Shown one piece after another: positions 1 through 9,610 of a stretch of 64,000 nt of DNA (its first letter is position 1; the number at the start of each line of letters is the position of its first letter). The notes under the pieces are model-generated. The model was given only the letters and a program-made list of their open reading frames with translations, was not told where the DNA came from and searched no databases. The position numbers and the translations under genes were made by a program. The DNA comes from Anaplasma platys. GTDB taxonomy: Bacteria > Pseudomonadota > Alphaproteobacteria > Rickettsiales > Anaplasmataceae. The stretch spans positions 972,632-1,036,631 of the forward strand of contig NZ_CP046391.1 of assembly GCF_012790675.1 (NCBI RefSeq), written 5' to 3'.

Positions 1-97
1 CCTTATAGCTCACTGCAGAGCCTGTTTATGTTTTTTCTTTAAAAAGAAGAGCATTTATGCTACTAATGAGGCATTCTGTGGCATTTGTGCGTGTAAA

Positions 98-1729
98 ATG
101 AGTTTGGATAGAAGTGGGTTTTTGTTTTTGCCCCTCGGCGGAGTGGGTAAGATTGGTATGAATGTCACGTTGTATCATGTACATGGCAAGTGGATCATTG
201 TTGACCTGGGAGCTGGCTTTGCCGACGGCGATATTATGCCAGGCATCGATATGATAGTAGCGGACGTTAGCTTCATTAGGGAGCGGCGAGAAGATCTGCT
301 TGGCATTGTATTAACGCATGCTCATGAGGACCATATAGGCGCTATTCCTCACTTATGGGAGGATTTGCGTTGCCCAGTTTACGCGACGAAGTTCACTGCG
401 TTGTTCTTACAGTCTAAGCTCGCGCAGTTTTCCATGGATGTACCTATTGTAACGATTGATCCCGATGTTCCCCTTGAGCTAGGACCCTTTACCCTCGAGT
501 TTGTGAGCATGACACACTCTATTCCTGAGATGCACGCCATTGCGGTGCGCACCGATCTCGGTAGTGTGCTGCACACTGGCGACTGGAAGCTAGATAGCAA
601 TCCTGTCATTGGGTCCGTTTCCGACACGGAAAAGCTGAAGCGCCTGGGGGATGATGGGCTACTTGCAGTAATCTCCGACTCCACCAACATATTCACTGAG
701 GGCAGCTCCGGTTCGGAGGGAAGTCTGTATGAGAATATCCTAAGCATTGTGCAAAACAGTGATCAGAGAGTGGCAATATCGCTGTTTGCTTCCAATATAG
801 CTAGGATTTACACCCTGGGTAAAATCGCAAAGTCTTCGGGAAGGCACGTGGCCGTTCTGGGAAGGTCGTTGTTCAGGGCTATCAGCGCCGCGAAAGATTG
901 TGGTTATCTTGATGACTCTGTGGAATTCGTGGATGTGCGCGACGCTGCGGGGCTTCCCAAGGATAAGGTGCTGTACCTGTGCACCGGGTGCCAGGGTGAG
1001 CCATTGGCTGCTACGGCTAGACTCGCCAGTAAGTCGCATCCTTTTGCCATAATGGAATCCGGAGACACAGTGATTTTTTCCTCAAAGATCATTCCGGGAA
1101 ACGAAAAACGCATATTCCGGGTTTTTAACAACTTTGTTCGAATGGGAGTTGAGGTGATAACCGAGTTTACCGAGCGTGTACATGTATCGGGGCATCCTTC
1201 ACGGGAGGAGGTACGTACATTGTATTCGCTTACTAGGCCCAAAATGTGTCTGCCAGTACATGGGGAGTACATGCATATGTATGAGCACAAAAAGTTGGCG
1301 GAGGCTTGCGGTATAGAGAGATGTATAATCGCAGCACCAGGGGATGTTATAGACTTGGTGCGCGGTGAAAAAGTGGATACTGTGGAAAGTGGTGTGCTGG
1401 GTATAGATGGGGACTTTTTACGCCACCCGTCTGGTGATGTGTTAAACGCCCGCCGGAAAATGCGCGATGCGGGAGTGGTTGTTGTCACATTATTGCTAAA
1501 TAAGGAGCACAAACTTATACGAAAACCCATGGTCATTGCACCCGGCGCGCTTGGTAGCTCGGCAGATCGGTCGATATTGATGGAGATTTCCCGTAGAATC
1601 GAGGAAGGTATAGCTACGCGGCGTCCTAGTAACATTAGGGGATTTATACGAAATCTGGTCTTTGGGTTCTTCAAAGACGTTTTAAAGGGTAAACCGTTGG
1701 TGGAAGTGCAGCTGGAGTATGTGTGGTAG
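98..1729 (+). CDS. rnj: Ribonuclease J
   Basis: A 543-residue metallo-beta-lactamase/beta-CASP nuclease, the usual length for RNase J (about 550). The zinc-binding HxHxDH signature is at residues 74-79 (HAHEDH). The beta-CASP region has the expected SGHPSREE and LPVHGEY stretches, and a short C-terminal domain follows. The family acts in the cytoplasm as a 5'-3' exonuclease and endonuclease in mRNA decay and rRNA maturation; in alphaproteobacteria it works alongside RNase E. The ATG at 98 is used; no strong Shine-Dalgarno is seen, only a weak GAGG-like stretch about 25 bases upstream. The last 11 bases overlap tolB, so the two are probably co-transcribed and translationally coupled. Confidence 0.96.
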   Translation: MSLDRSGFLFLPLGGVGKIGMNVTLYHVHGKWIIVDLGAGFADGDIMPGIDMIVADVSFIRERREDLLGIVLTHAHEDHIGAIPHLWEDLRCPVYATKFTALFLQSKLAQFSMDVPIVTIDPDVPLELGPFTLEFVSMTHSIPEMHAIAVRTDLGSVLHTGDWKLDSNPVIGSVSDTEKLKRLGDDGLLAVISDSTNIFTEGSSGSEGSLYENILSIVQNSDQRVAISLFASNIARIYTLGKIAKSSGRHVAVLGRSLFRAISAAKDCGYLDDSVEFVDVRDAAGLPKDKVLYLCTGCQGEPLAATARLASKSHPFAIMESGDTVIFSSKIIPGNEKRIFRVFNNFVRMGVEVITEFTERVHVSGHPSREEVRTLYSLTRPKMCLPVHGEYMHMYEHKKLAEACGIERCIIAAPGDVIDLVRGEKVDTVESGVLGIDGDFLRHPSGDVLNARRKMRDAGVVVVTLLLNKEHKLIRKPMVIAPGALGSSADRSILMEISRRIEEGIATRRPSNIRGFIRNLVFGFFKDVLKGKPLVEVQLEYVW

Positions 1730-3038
1730 AACTTGGCGGTCGCATCTAGTTTTCTGCTTGTTTTTGTTCGTCTTCTACAATGCAGAGGCGGCGTCGCTAC
1801 GACTTGATATAACCCGGGGGAATACGCAGAGCACCGGAGTGGCGTTTGCACCTATGAATACTTCCTCGAATCTTGAACATAACATAGCCGCCAATTGCAC
1901 GGCGGTTATATTGCGCAACCTTGCTAGCACTGGGAACTTTAATGTTCAAATGGTGAATACGGACCTGAGTATTGATGCAGCGGGTGTGCCGGGGTCAGAC
2001 GCTTGGAGACAATTCAATCTTGACATCCTCCTTACTGGAAGCGTTCAAGCGCTTGCTAGCGGACGCATGAAGGTTCATCTCTTCATTTGGGACATTGCGT
2101 CTGGGAAGGAGTTGGACGGTAAGTCTTTTAATTTTGATATGGGAAACTGGCAATCAGCTGCGCATACCATCTCCGACCACGTGTTCAGTAGACTCACTGG
2201 CGAGAAGGGGCTTTTTAACTCAAAGATCGTGTACTTAGCAGAGTGGGCAAGGGATCAGAAGATCGCGGTTGTAGGGCATGGTGGCGCTAATAAAGATTAT
2301 ATGGATGTTGAAAAAGCTGGTAGCAGCATTAGAGCGGTGCAGTTTACCCCTGATGCAAAACATGTCGCATACATTCAGAATACACCTTCGGCTCGTGGAA
2401 AAGTTATGTTGCAAGCCTTGGATGAAGATTCTTCCGCAATGCTAATGGAGTTTGAGGGGAATGGTTCAGCACTTAGTTTTACCCCGGATGGTAAGACACT
2501 GTTATTAGCTTGCGCCCAAGATGGCCGGGTAGATATTTATTCTTGTAACATTGATTCACAGGAAATTACACGTCTCACAGACAATTCACACAACAACACC
2601 TCTGCCTCTTTTTCTCAGGATGGCAAAAATGTGATCTTCGCTTCCGACAAGAGCGGGGCGATGCATCTTTACACCATGCACAGCGATGGCACAGGTGTGA
2701 AAAAGATAAGCTCAGGCTCCGGTGGCTATAGATCGCCAACGTGGTCTCCAAGAGGAGATTTGATCGCTTTTGCCAAGGTGAGAGGGAAAAGCAGTTACAT
2801 TGGGGTGATGCGCCCCGACGGCAGCAGGGAAAAGATTGTGGCAGCAGGTGATGTACTTGATAATCCGACATGGTCACCAAATGGGAGAATGCTAATGTTC
2901 ACTAGAAGAACTAAGAGTGACCAGAAGAATGACATGACTGAGTTGGTGACTGTTGATCTGGCGGGAACTCAGAGAAATACCATGGAAGTACAAGGAGTGG
3001 TGCGTGGTATTCACTGGTCCTCTCTGCTTGGCGAATAG
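1719..3038 (+). CDS. tolB: Tol-Pal system periplasmic protein TolB
   Basis: A 439-residue TolB, of normal length. A signal peptide covers about residues 1-24 (hydrophobic run around residues 9-20, then NAEA|AS). The TolB N-terminal domain follows, then a six-bladed beta-propeller with DPP-like repeats such as FTPDGK, FSQDGK, WSPRGD and WSPNGR. TolB sits in the periplasm and links Pal to TolA during envelope constriction. The start lies inside the end of rnj (11-base overlap). The usual tolQRA and pal genes are not here. Anaplasmataceae lack LPS and most lack a full peptidoglycan layer, so keeping TolB suggests the Tol system still serves envelope invagination. Confidence 0.96.
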   Translation: MCGRTWRSHLVFCLFLFVFYNAEAASLRLDITRGNTQSTGVAFAPMNTSSNLEHNIAANCTAVILRNLASTGNFNVQMVNTDLSIDAAGVPGSDAWRQFNLDILLTGSVQALASGRMKVHLFIWDIASGKELDGKSFNFDMGNWQSAAHTISDHVFSRLTGEKGLFNSKIVYLAEWARDQKIAVVGHGGANKDYMDVEKAGSSIRAVQFTPDAKHVAYIQNTPSARGKVMLQALDEDSSAMLMEFEGNGSALSFTPDGKTLLLACAQDGRVDIYSCNIDSQEITRLTDNSHNNTSASFSQDGKNVIFASDKSGAMHLYTMHSDGTGVKKISSGSGGYRSPTWSPRGDLIAFAKVRGKSSYIGVMRPDGSREKIVAAGDVLDNPTWSPNGRMLMFTRRTKSDQKNDMTELVTVDLAGTQRNTMEVQGVVRGIHWSSLLGE

Positions 3039-3725
3039 CTCATGGCTCACATAACATCATGACCATAGGGTCTTGTGCGTATATCGTTTGTAAACAAACA
3101 AAGTTAATTACGCTGCACCGATTAAATGAAATAAGCAGATCGACAATGCATTAACCCCTTCAGAACGAGAACGTATGGCACACAAAAACCACCTCATCTT
3201 CATCGCAAAATCCTCCTGTTCACAACAGCATGGGAGCCTGTGATGGCAGATGGCGGACACTTTAATAAACCAGTATAGACGCCCTGCCCTCTCTAATAAG
3301 AGTTTACTACATCACAACACACGAACACTATACCCTAAAAAAGAGACTCTATTATCATAGAAATAGCCCATGCAAAATGCCATTTGTCCGGTGTCAAATC
3401 CATTTGCCGCTGTTCGTTGCGAATGCAAATTTCTTGCACTCAAAGCTAGTGTACCTTATCCAGGTCGGGTCGTATGAAAGAACCCACTACAGCAATTCCT
3501 GCCACGGTTTTGTCTATCTATTTTCCACCGAAGAAACTTACAGGAAAAACCAAAACGCTACGCTGGGACGCGGGACAAAAAACAACAAATAGCCTTTCTC
3601 AACATTGAAATATTACGCAACAGATAGCACCGCAATCCACAACACTTGCACCTTGTATCGTGATTTAGCAGTTCAAAATTGCCTAACTTTCAGCTCCTAA
3701 ATATACTATCCCCATTGGGAAGAGG
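3039..3725. other. Intergenic gap, no gene seen
   Basis: This 687-base stretch between tolB and the COQ9-family gene has no convincing coding frame; a 71-codon open frame at 3377-3592 resembles no protein I know. A short inverted repeat, GTTTGT-AA-ACAAAC at 3086-3099, lies 48 bases after tolB but has no T-run, so calling it a terminator would be weak. No tRNA signature was found on either strand. Confidence 0.6.
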
Positions 3726-4400
3726 ATGGACAGTAAAAACTTGAAACATGTACTCACTACTAACCATTTGGCTTGTGAGCAAGACGTCAAGATAATTAGC
3801 GTAGAGACTATTGGGCTAATCCCCCAATATGGAGTCACTGATAAAGCGCTGTTAGAAGCATGTAGTCGCCTAAACATGGACGGTTACCTCTACAAATTTC
3901 CTGATGGGATAAGAAATGTACTGGAGTTCATGCACAAAGACCTCCTTAGCTATCTTACCGCATCCTATGAGAACCTAGATACCTGCAAAGTGCCTCGAAT
4001 ACGCGACAAGATCTCTTGGCTCCTAAAAATGTGTGTGCGTTACCATGCTGCCCAACCAGCTCCACAGCAGTTGTTGAAAGCAGTAACTCGCTATAACCTA
4101 CAGCCAGCAAATATGCGTTTTTCCGCCTTTAGGGCTTTTGAAGTCGCCGACACAATGTGGCACCTGATCAATGACACCTCTACTACTTTCAGCTACTATA
4201 CAAAAAGGACAACTCTTTCGACTATATATGCGCTTACACTGCTACACATGTCTAAGGACTATTCCGAAAACTTTGTAGACACGTTTAGTTTTATAGAGAG
4301 GCGGGTTGATAATGTTATATCTTTTCACAAAATCAAAAACAAAATGGGAGCTGCTGCGAAAAAGGGGCTCAAGTTATTTGATGTGAAATTTGACCTGTAA
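3726..4400 (+). CDS. COQ9 family protein (ubiquinone biosynthesis)
   Basis: A 224-residue protein that matches the COQ9 family in its second half: a TSTTFSYYTK-RTTLSTIYAL block at residues 151-170 followed by FIERRVDNV. In mitochondria COQ9 binds lipid and presents polyprenyl quinone intermediates to COQ7; the bacterial relatives are assumed to support ubiquinone synthesis. That role fits the ubiE gene in this window and the organism's dependence on oxidative phosphorylation. A GGGAAGAGG ribosome-binding site lies just upstream of the ATG. In many alphaproteobacteria this gene is divergent from rpsU; here rpsU is about 8 kb away. Confidence 0.85.
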   Translation: MDSKNLKHVLTTNHLACEQDVKIISVETIGLIPQYGVTDKALLEACSRLNMDGYLYKFPDGIRNVLEFMHKDLLSYLTASYENLDTCKVPRIRDKISWLLKMCVRYHAAQPAPQQLLKAVTRYNLQPANMRFSAFRAFEVADTMWHLINDTSTTFSYYTKRTTLSTIYALTLLHMSKDYSENFVDTFSFIERRVDNVISFHKIKNKMGAAAKKGLKLFDVKFDL

Positions 4401-4483
4401 TTCAATAGTTGCGGCTGTTGTAAATACAAAAATAAATATCTGAGACGATCTTTTCATGCTATTAGGTTTTGTCTGTGGGATAC

Positions 4484-6031
4484 ATGCTCAACGCTCTTAT
4501 GAACAACAAGCTTTCCAAAGCACTATCCTTCCTAAAAGTAGACCTTTCGCTTCCGAAACTTCTTGGACATGATTCCTTAAACAAACAGAAGGATTATGAA
4601 TCTAAAAAACAGTCCAAAGTATTGGACGGGTCGTTATCTTTCATAGATAGAATGGTCTCCTATCTGTTTAAACTGAAAAAAAAGCACGGTAACGAGGCGT
4701 TAAAAGCTTCTTGGGGACCACTGTTTATTGGACTCTTAGTGGTTGCAATCTTTTTCGGGGGTTTTGGAATCTGGGCAACCTTTGCGCCACTTGACGGCGC
4801 AGTAGTTGCTTCGGGAGAAGTGGTATCATCTCTAAATAGACAGGTAGTCCAGCACCTGGAAGGGGGTATAGTCAAAAAAATTCTTGTGAAGGAGGGGGAA
4901 ACAGTAACTAAAGGGCAACCCCTGGTATATCTCAACAACACTGCAGCACAGGCAAATCTGGGAATTATAAAAGAAAAGCTGTTAGTTCTCTTGGCTACCG
5001 AAGCACGTTTGCTTACAATAAAGAATCGTTCTCATTTTATAACATTTCCTGAAAACATATATGAGTTGTCCAGTCACGACGCCGTAGAAAAGGTATTAGA
5101 AAATCAACGCGAGCTATTTTACTCACAAAATAACAGCATAAGCGGGCAAATTCAGATACTCAAGCAGCGCATTAAGCAACTGAAGCAGGAGTTAACTGGC
5201 TTGGGAGCCCAGCTTGAATCTGAACAGAGACAATACAAGTTGATCAGCGAGGAGCTAGAGGCAAAAAGGAGTCTCCTAGCTGGAGGTTACATAAGTAAGC
5301 CATACTTGCTAAATCTGGAGCGCTCTCATGCGGATACTGAGGGCAAATTAGGCCACATACGTGCCACCATTGCCAGCACAGAACAGAAGATAGGTGAAAA
5401 TAAGCTTGAAATCATAAACATAACCAACTCTGTGCTAGACAGAGCTAATGCTGAGCTGAAAGAAACAACCGCGGCTATTACAGACCTAAAGGAACGCTTG
5501 CGGGCATCAGAAGACGTATTACGACGCACTGTGATTCGATCACCGCAAAATGGAATTGTCACAGGGTTAAAATATCACACTGAAGGCGGAGTTATCCCTT
5601 CAGGAGGCATTATAATGGAAATCGTTCCCGTTGATGATGATCTGATAATAGACGCTAAGATTCCCACAAGGAATATAGAAGAAATACTTTCTGCACAAAC
5701 TGTGGAGGATAATCTCATTACCAGCGGTGAATACGTAGGCCTGAAGGCTAAGGTGAGGTTGAGCGCATTTAACATAAGAAAGTTCGGACTGGTAAACGGA
5801 GTGGTAACGCAAGTGTCTGCTGACGCTCTTACAGATCCCGTAAACGGTATGCGCTACTATGCGCTGCGAGTTGTCATTCCCAAGTCATCTCACTCAGGCA
5901 GATTTAAGAACCTCAAGCTTTATCATGGAATGCCGGCTGAAGTCTACGTGGTTACCAGATCAAGAACGCTGCTGGAATATTTATTAACGCCTATAACTAG
6001 CACTTTTGAAAGGGCATTCAACGAAAGGTGA
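4484..6031 (+). CDS. HlyD-family type I secretion membrane fusion protein
   Basis: A periplasmic adaptor of about 515 residues. After a cytoplasmic N-terminus of some 75 residues there is one membrane segment (GPLFIGLLVVAIFFGGFGIW), then a lipoyl-like half (HLEGGIVKKILVKEGETV), a long alpha-helical hairpin rich in K, E, Q and L, the second lipoyl half (VIRSPQNGIVTGLKYHTEGG) and the C-terminal beta-barrel. The family joins an inner-membrane ABC exporter to TolC and secretes unfolded proteins directly to the outside; in Ehrlichia, type I substrates include ankyrin and tandem-repeat effectors. The TolC partner is at 49514. The ABC ATPase is not in the window. A TTG at 4469 would add five residues; the ATG at 4484 has GTGGGA just upstream and is preferred. 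Confidence 0.93.
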   Translation: MLNALMNNKLSKALSFLKVDLSLPKLLGHDSLNKQKDYESKKQSKVLDGSLSFIDRMVSYLFKLKKKHGNEALKASWGPLFIGLLVVAIFFGGFGIWATFAPLDGAVVASGEVVSSLNRQVVQHLEGGIVKKILVKEGETVTKGQPLVYLNNTAAQANLGIIKEKLLVLLATEARLLTIKNRSHFITFPENIYELSSHDAVEKVLENQRELFYSQNNSISGQIQILKQRIKQLKQELTGLGAQLESEQRQYKLISEELEAKRSLLAGGYISKPYLLNLERSHADTEGKLGHIRATIASTEQKIGENKLEIINITNSVLDRANAELKETTAAITDLKERLRASEDVLRRTVIRSPQNGIVTGLKYHTEGGVIPSGGIIMEIVPVDDDLIIDAKIPTRNIEEILSAQTVEDNLITSGEYVGLKAKVRLSAFNIRKFGLVNGVVTQVSADALTDPVNGMRYYALRVVIPKSSHSGRFKNLKLYHGMPAEVYVVTRSRTLLEYLLTPITSTFERAFNER

Positions 6032-6045
6032 TTTCATCATATTTG

Positions 6046-6059
6046 TTAATGCGCATTAA
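6046..6059. repeat. 14-bp perfect palindrome after hlyD
   Basis: TTAATGCGCATTAA reads the same on both strands. Outer arms TTTG and CAAA extend the pairing with one unpaired A. It starts 15 bases after the hlyD-type gene ends. No T-run follows, so it could be an mRNA-end hairpin or a protein-binding site. Confidence 0.6.
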
Positions 6060-7245
6060 ACAAACGGGAAGTTGTACAGGTGATATTGCTGGTATGTTTC
6101 CGTATGGTCCATGCTTCGTATATTTAAAGCTACTTTTGTGCGCGCTTATACGCACTGTAATATCCAAAAAACAACCAGCAACTTGTACAAAAAATAAAGT
6201 CGTAATCTAAGAATCAAAATACTCGCCTCATCTTGGCGCAAACTTGTAGATATACTGCCACAGTCTGCCTAATGATATTGCCGTTCTTCAAGCACTCAAA
6301 CCCTTAGACATATGACGTCTGAAAGCACCAAGCAACTAACTCAACGTTATCAAAGCCGCTTGACTGTTGCTATCCTGTTCCGCACTGTATCACCATTTCT
6401 CTTGCACCAAAACGCCCACATGTAAAAAGCCGCAGTGGCACCTTACACCTTCTCTTAGCAAGATCGGTGCGCTTGACTGTTTACGTGCACAAATAACCTG
6501 AAACAAGCTCCGCCAGCTACAAAAATGCACTGTAAAATGCGTACCTTTTTGTTGCTATATTCCACACACCATATGGCCACACTTTTAGTGATAAATGGTG
6601 CGTTTTCGCCATTGCACCACTAATTGCACCACTAAATACCCTCGCAGATGCGCCCTCCCACACGCTTTTGATGTTACTTCTTAATTCACAAGGCTTTAAA
6701 GCAAACACCCGTAACAATCCTTCTAGGACAGAGCCGATCAAGCAATGCTTTTTAGCATACTATTGCTCTTCGAGACTACTAGTGAAACTATATCAGTAAT
6801 CTTTTCTGGAAATCGAGTATTGATCCTTAAACGACAAAAACCCGTACCTTTTTCCAGGCATTAATTTGTAACAATGCCTCGATAACTTTGTCCACCCACG
6901 CGATGCGCTACTGCGTCCCCGGGGGCATGTTTATTACTCCCTGACACAGCAATACTACAAACAATCATCACGGTGCGACATGTAATACCGTAGAATCAGC
7001 ACCACAAAACAGCGGTTATATGTAAATGATCAGATCACCGACCACCAAGACGCAAGTTCCTGCACTAAAGACATTAAGCGGTTTTTACAAGACAGCACCT
7101 ACGCACGGTACATACATAAACTATGAGTTGTCCAAGATTAAAAGAAAGCATCATGCACGCAATCTACCTCTCTCTGATCAAAGTGCTGAGCACAGCGTCG
7201 CTCGAGTGCCTCCACCCCGCCCATAATTACCATGTTTGTGTGGCT
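6060..7245. other. Intergenic gap of 1.2 kb, possibly decayed coding sequence
   Basis: No gene is supported. Short frames exist (for example a 74-codon minus-strand frame at 6517-6741), but none resembles a known family. The stretch holds a tandem 12-bp duplication (6611-6634) and two copies of CGTACCTTTTT (6540-6550 and 6843-6853). Given the size, an old pseudogene beyond recognition by eye is possible. Confidence 0.5.
6611..6634. repeat. Tandem 12-bp duplication
   Basis: Two exact head-to-tail copies of ATTGCACCACTA at 6611-6622 and 6623-6634. The unit is a multiple of three, so it would keep a reading frame, but no gene is recognised here. Confidence 0.9.
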
Positions 7246-8871
7246 CTAATATTCGTTTATCCTGTTCTCCTTGACCTTGTCATGTTGAAATATTTGAAAC
7301 AATATGATCACCGCCATGAAGCCAATAAGAACTATTCCCATTGCATAGGGTGCGGCATCCATCTGCCTTTCATCCCCTACAAGCTCATACATGCGGATGG
7401 CCATAGTCTCAAAATTAAATGGACGGATGATAAGTGTAGCGGCAAGCTCCTTTATTGAATCGATAAATACCAACAGGAAACCCACAAGTATGCTTTTCTT
7501 CAGCATTGGCATGTGAACATTAACACAGGTATGAACAGCACCATGCCCCATTAACCTGGAAGCCCAATCCACCTCAATAGGAATTTTATTTAATCCCGCC
7601 TCAACTGGCCCAATTGCAGCGGCAAGAAAACGGAATGTGTAGGAATACAAAAGTCCCAGCCCGGTCCCTATCAAAGCAAGATTGAAGAAGTGATCGCTAA
7701 CAAATTGCGATACTTTGCCCAGCAGGATGACTATACCTACCGCGGTGATAGTGCTAGGTATTGCGTAGCCCATGGAGATAAATCTCACAGCGTAGGTAAG
7801 GCCACCTTTCCCTCTAGTAAGACATACCATGATTATCGAAATGGTCACGACTATGGCAGAAGCCGCCAAAGAGATACTGAGACTATTGAGCACTACTATA
7901 AAAAACTCACTAAAATCCAGTGTGAACACCCTCTCCCAGGTCCAATAAATTAGCGGCGCAACGGGAAGAATGAACCCCATTAAAACCGCGAGGGAACATA
8001 TGGAATATATCAGTGCGATTACCCACTTGCTGTTAAAATGCCATCGGTGGCAGTAGTTAGTATTCATCTTTATCGAGTAGTAAGAAGCGTCCTCACGGCG
8101 CATACACTTCTCCAACACCGTCAGCATAAACACAAATGAAATGCCTATAACCGCCAGAATGCATGCAGAATATTTATCATGCAGCAGGAACCAGTGTCGG
8201 TATATACCTGTGGTAAAAGTATTGATGGCCAGGAATTGCGGGGTACCAAAATCGGAAACCACTTCCATAAGCACCAACGAAACTCCCGCAACTACTGATG
8301 GCCAAACAGCTGGGATAACTACTGATGAAAGTATTTTGTATCGTGAGCAGCCCAGCGTGGTAGCCACTGCAACACTATTTCTAACAGCCATAAAAGCTGT
8401 TCTAGCCAACATGTATACATATGGGTACAAGTTAAAGCCAACAATCAACGTGCAAAAAAACAGTGATTTCACATTAGGAAAGTAGTAGTCGCCCTTCCCC
8501 CATCCGAAAAAATCTCGAAGCGCAGTCTGCACTGGACCAGCATATTCGAACATGTTCACGTACACATACGCAACAATGTACCCAGGAATGGACAACGGCA
8601 AAAATAGGGCCACTTCAAATATTCTGCGCCCTGGAAAGGAGTAGTACGTGATAAACCAAGCACTTATCACTCCAATGAACAGGACCACTATTCCTGCCCC
8701 TATCATCAGCACTATCGTGTTGAGAGTATACTCTGGGAGTAGCGTTGACAGAAGGCCATAACCTCCCTTGCTGTCAGTAAAAAACACCATGATTAGGGAG
8801 AATATTGGTAAGGCAAATAGAGCCGCCAACACTATGAAAAACAGATACCTTGAAAATCTCTGCAACCCCAT
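7246..8871 (-). CDS. fbpB: Iron(III) ABC transporter permease (FbpB/AfuB type)
   Basis: A polytopic membrane protein of 541 residues from the chosen start, made of two homologous permease halves as in FbpB, SfuB and AfuB. Each half has several hydrophobic helices and a permease signature (first half: FEVALFLPLSIPGYIVAY; second half: AIPSTITAVGIVILLGK). The family moves ferric iron delivered by a periplasmic FbpA-type protein, driven by an FbpC ATPase; neither partner is in this window. The reading frame is open back to a GTG at 8928, but the ATG at 8871 follows a GGA-containing leader and starts directly before the first membrane helix, so it is preferred. A GC-rich hairpin lies in the leader (8947-8968). 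Confidence 0.92.
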   Translation of the reverse strand: MGLQRFSRYLFFIVLAALFALPIFSLIMVFFTDSKGGYGLLSTLLPEYTLNTIVLMIGAGIVVLFIGVISAWFITYYSFPGRRIFEVALFLPLSIPGYIVAYVYVNMFEYAGPVQTALRDFFGWGKGDYYFPNVKSLFFCTLIVGFNLYPYVYMLARTAFMAVRNSVAVATTLGCSRYKILSSVVIPAVWPSVVAGVSLVLMEVVSDFGTPQFLAINTFTTGIYRHWFLLHDKYSACILAVIGISFVFMLTVLEKCMRREDASYYSIKMNTNYCHRWHFNSKWVIALIYSICSLAVLMGFILPVAPLIYWTWERVFTLDFSEFFIVVLNSLSISLAASAIVVTISIIMVCLTRGKGGLTYAVRFISMGYAIPSTITAVGIVILLGKVSQFVSDHFFNLALIGTGLGLLYSYTFRFLAAAIGPVEAGLNKIPIEVDWASRLMGHGAVHTCVNVHMPMLKKSILVGFLLVFIDSIKELAATLIIRPFNFETMAIRMYELVGDERQMDAAPYAMGIVLIGFMAVIILFQIFQHDKVKENRINEY

Positions 8872-8946
8872 TATTCCGTATCCGCTGTACTGTCCATAAA
8901 TTATAGTTAGGATCCGTATAGTTATCACTCAAAAATTACATATATA

Positions 8947-8968
8947 GGGGGTTTTCGCCCCAACCCCC
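8947..8968. promoter_or_regulatory. GC-rich hairpin in the fbpB leader
   Basis: GGGGGTT (8947-8953) pairs with AACCCCC (8962-8968) around an 8-base loop; an alternative GGGG/CCCC pairing overlaps it. It would lie in the 5' untranslated part of fbpB mRNA if the promoter is upstream. It may be a structural leader element; nothing links it to a known riboswitch class. Confidence 0.5.
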
Positions 8969-9095
8969 GCGCTTTTCTATACACCACAACTGGCATAGTT
9001 ACTTCTAGATTTTAATTTTCTCGCAAGAGATCGTGAAATGCAGCTCTTGGGTTGCACAACTCGTAGCTAAGCACTCTCCATGAGTTAGCGCTTAC

Positions 9096-9134
9096 GTAAC
9101 AACATGGCATATTTTTGTTGTTACTATATGTAAC
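9096..9134. promoter_or_regulatory. Overlapping inverted repeats, candidate operator
   Basis: GTAACAAC (9096-9103) is mirrored by GTTGTTAC (9117-9124), and the last part of that arm starts a second repeat, GTTAC-TATAT-GTAAC (9120-9134). The cluster lies between two divergent genes, a usual place for an operator. No regulator can be assigned. Confidence 0.4.
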
Positions 9135-9610
9135 ATTGTGATATAAGTGCGCGCCGGCTGGCTCGTATTTTCCTGATAGTCTGGTGGTTTTGCGTCGCGT
9201 TGGTTTACAGCATTGCGTAGCTGGAACAGTTAGTCGTTATGTCTTGGCGGGGCGCGTGTGTTGTTATCTTGCAGGCGCTTCCCTGAGCTTTCAGCGTTGG
9301 GTTGTCCTGCTTACCGGGGCAGTGCGATAGACTCTCGACGCTGGGGGTGTACTGCATATGACGCGGTCTCTCGTGATCGTTTCATTCTGTAGTTGCCGAG
9401 CGGTTGCGATACGTGTTCAGTTCTTGTCGAACGCGTTTAGTATGCGGCTGTTGTTGTGTAGTTGGTACCAGAGCAGCATGGTGGGACAGAGGGGCTTTAA
9501 CCGTGCCAGGCTTGCGTGGGTTGTTGTACCGCCTTGCATGGGTCGCTTTGTATGTGTTTTGCTGTAACTGAGTTGGTGGTTTTTTAGAAAATTGTTTTAG
9601 GGATTTTAGT

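Larger units (their letters stand above)
8872..9610. other. Divergent intergenic region between fbpB and the flavoprotein gene
   Basis: This 739-base region must carry the promoters of both divergent genes. It holds a GC hairpin (8947-8968) and a nested set of inverted repeats (9096-9134), described separately. A 69-codon plus-strand frame at 9358-9567 resembles no family and is not called. Confidence 0.6.

Noticed and set aside
904-1851. Long minus-strand frame (315 codons) opposite rnj
   Set aside because: It lies inside a clear RNase J gene, its composition (S, T, R, P-rich) is that of an antisense frame and no family is recognised.
7690-8485. Plus-strand frames inside fbpB
   Set aside because: They are shadows of a well-supported membrane protein gene.
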